Source: Bacillota bacterium (lineage in GTDB: Bacteria > Bacillota > Bacilli > Bacillales > Cytobacillaceae). Taken from it: 6,303 nt of DNA. The stretch covers positions 1-6,303 of the forward strand of contig JAEWDX010000104.1 of assembly GCA_023389895.1 (NCBI GenBank), given 5' to 3'. This document shows, one piece after another, positions 6,301 to 6,303 of this stretch (position 1 is its first letter; every line of letters begins with the position of its first letter). Made by a program: the position numbers and the translations under genes. Below the pieces are notes generated by a model that worked only from the letters and a program-made list of their open reading frames with translations, did no database searches and was not told where the DNA came from.

Positions 6301-6303
6301 ACC

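Noticed and set aside
6091..6303. 5S rRNA or tRNA gene near the right edge
   Set aside because: The expected 5S signatures and a tRNA cloverleaf with its TTCGA arm are absent on both strands; only a terminator is visible.

Overview
The window is a conserved housekeeping block from a low-GC Gram-positive bacterium of the order Bacillales. Bacillaceae or a close relative such as Planococcaceae fits; I cannot name the species. The evidence is the gene order, the AT-rich purine-rich ribosome binding sites (AAGGAG, GGAGGG), the sigma-A-like promoters, the U-tailed terminator hairpins and a T-box riboswitch. The order matches the Bacillus subtilis segment yaaC / guaB - dacA - pdxS - pdxT - (serS), which lies near the replication origin. 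Here it is displayed in reverse, so most genes are on the minus strand.

Layout from right to left, in the direction of minus-strand transcription. At the extreme right edge (6269-6300) is a hairpin with a T-tract on the minus strand, which looks like the terminator of a transcription unit coming from outside the window. yaaC (5140-6090) is on the plus strand and converges on that terminator. A 113-bp divergent spacer holds the guaB promoter. guaB (3560-5026), IMP dehydrogenase, ends in its own strong terminator (3500-3540). dacA (2030-3388), a penicillin-binding D,D-carboxypeptidase, has its own promoter and a TTG start, and is followed by a second terminator (1973-2009). pdxS and pdxT (974-1855 and 381-962) form a tight two-gene operon for the pyridoxal 5'-phosphate synthase complex; the pdxT ribosome binding site overlaps the pdxS stop codon. 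The left 245 bases encode most of a T-box leader with its promoter. Its specifier reads as UCC (serine) and its acceptor-binding bulge as UGGC, so the controlled gene just off the left edge is very probably serS.

Functionally these are separate units: GTP synthesis (guaB), cell-wall maturation (dacA), vitamin B6 synthesis (pdxST) and serine-tRNA charging (T-box/serS), plus yaaC of unknown function. All five coding regions are intact, with the expected catalytic residues in the four enzymes. I see no mobile element, CRISPR array, tRNA or rRNA in the window, and no convincing new biological system. The least explained parts are yaaC itself and the 213-bp region to its right, which contains a GC-richer patch with hairpins and an open, start-less reading frame.
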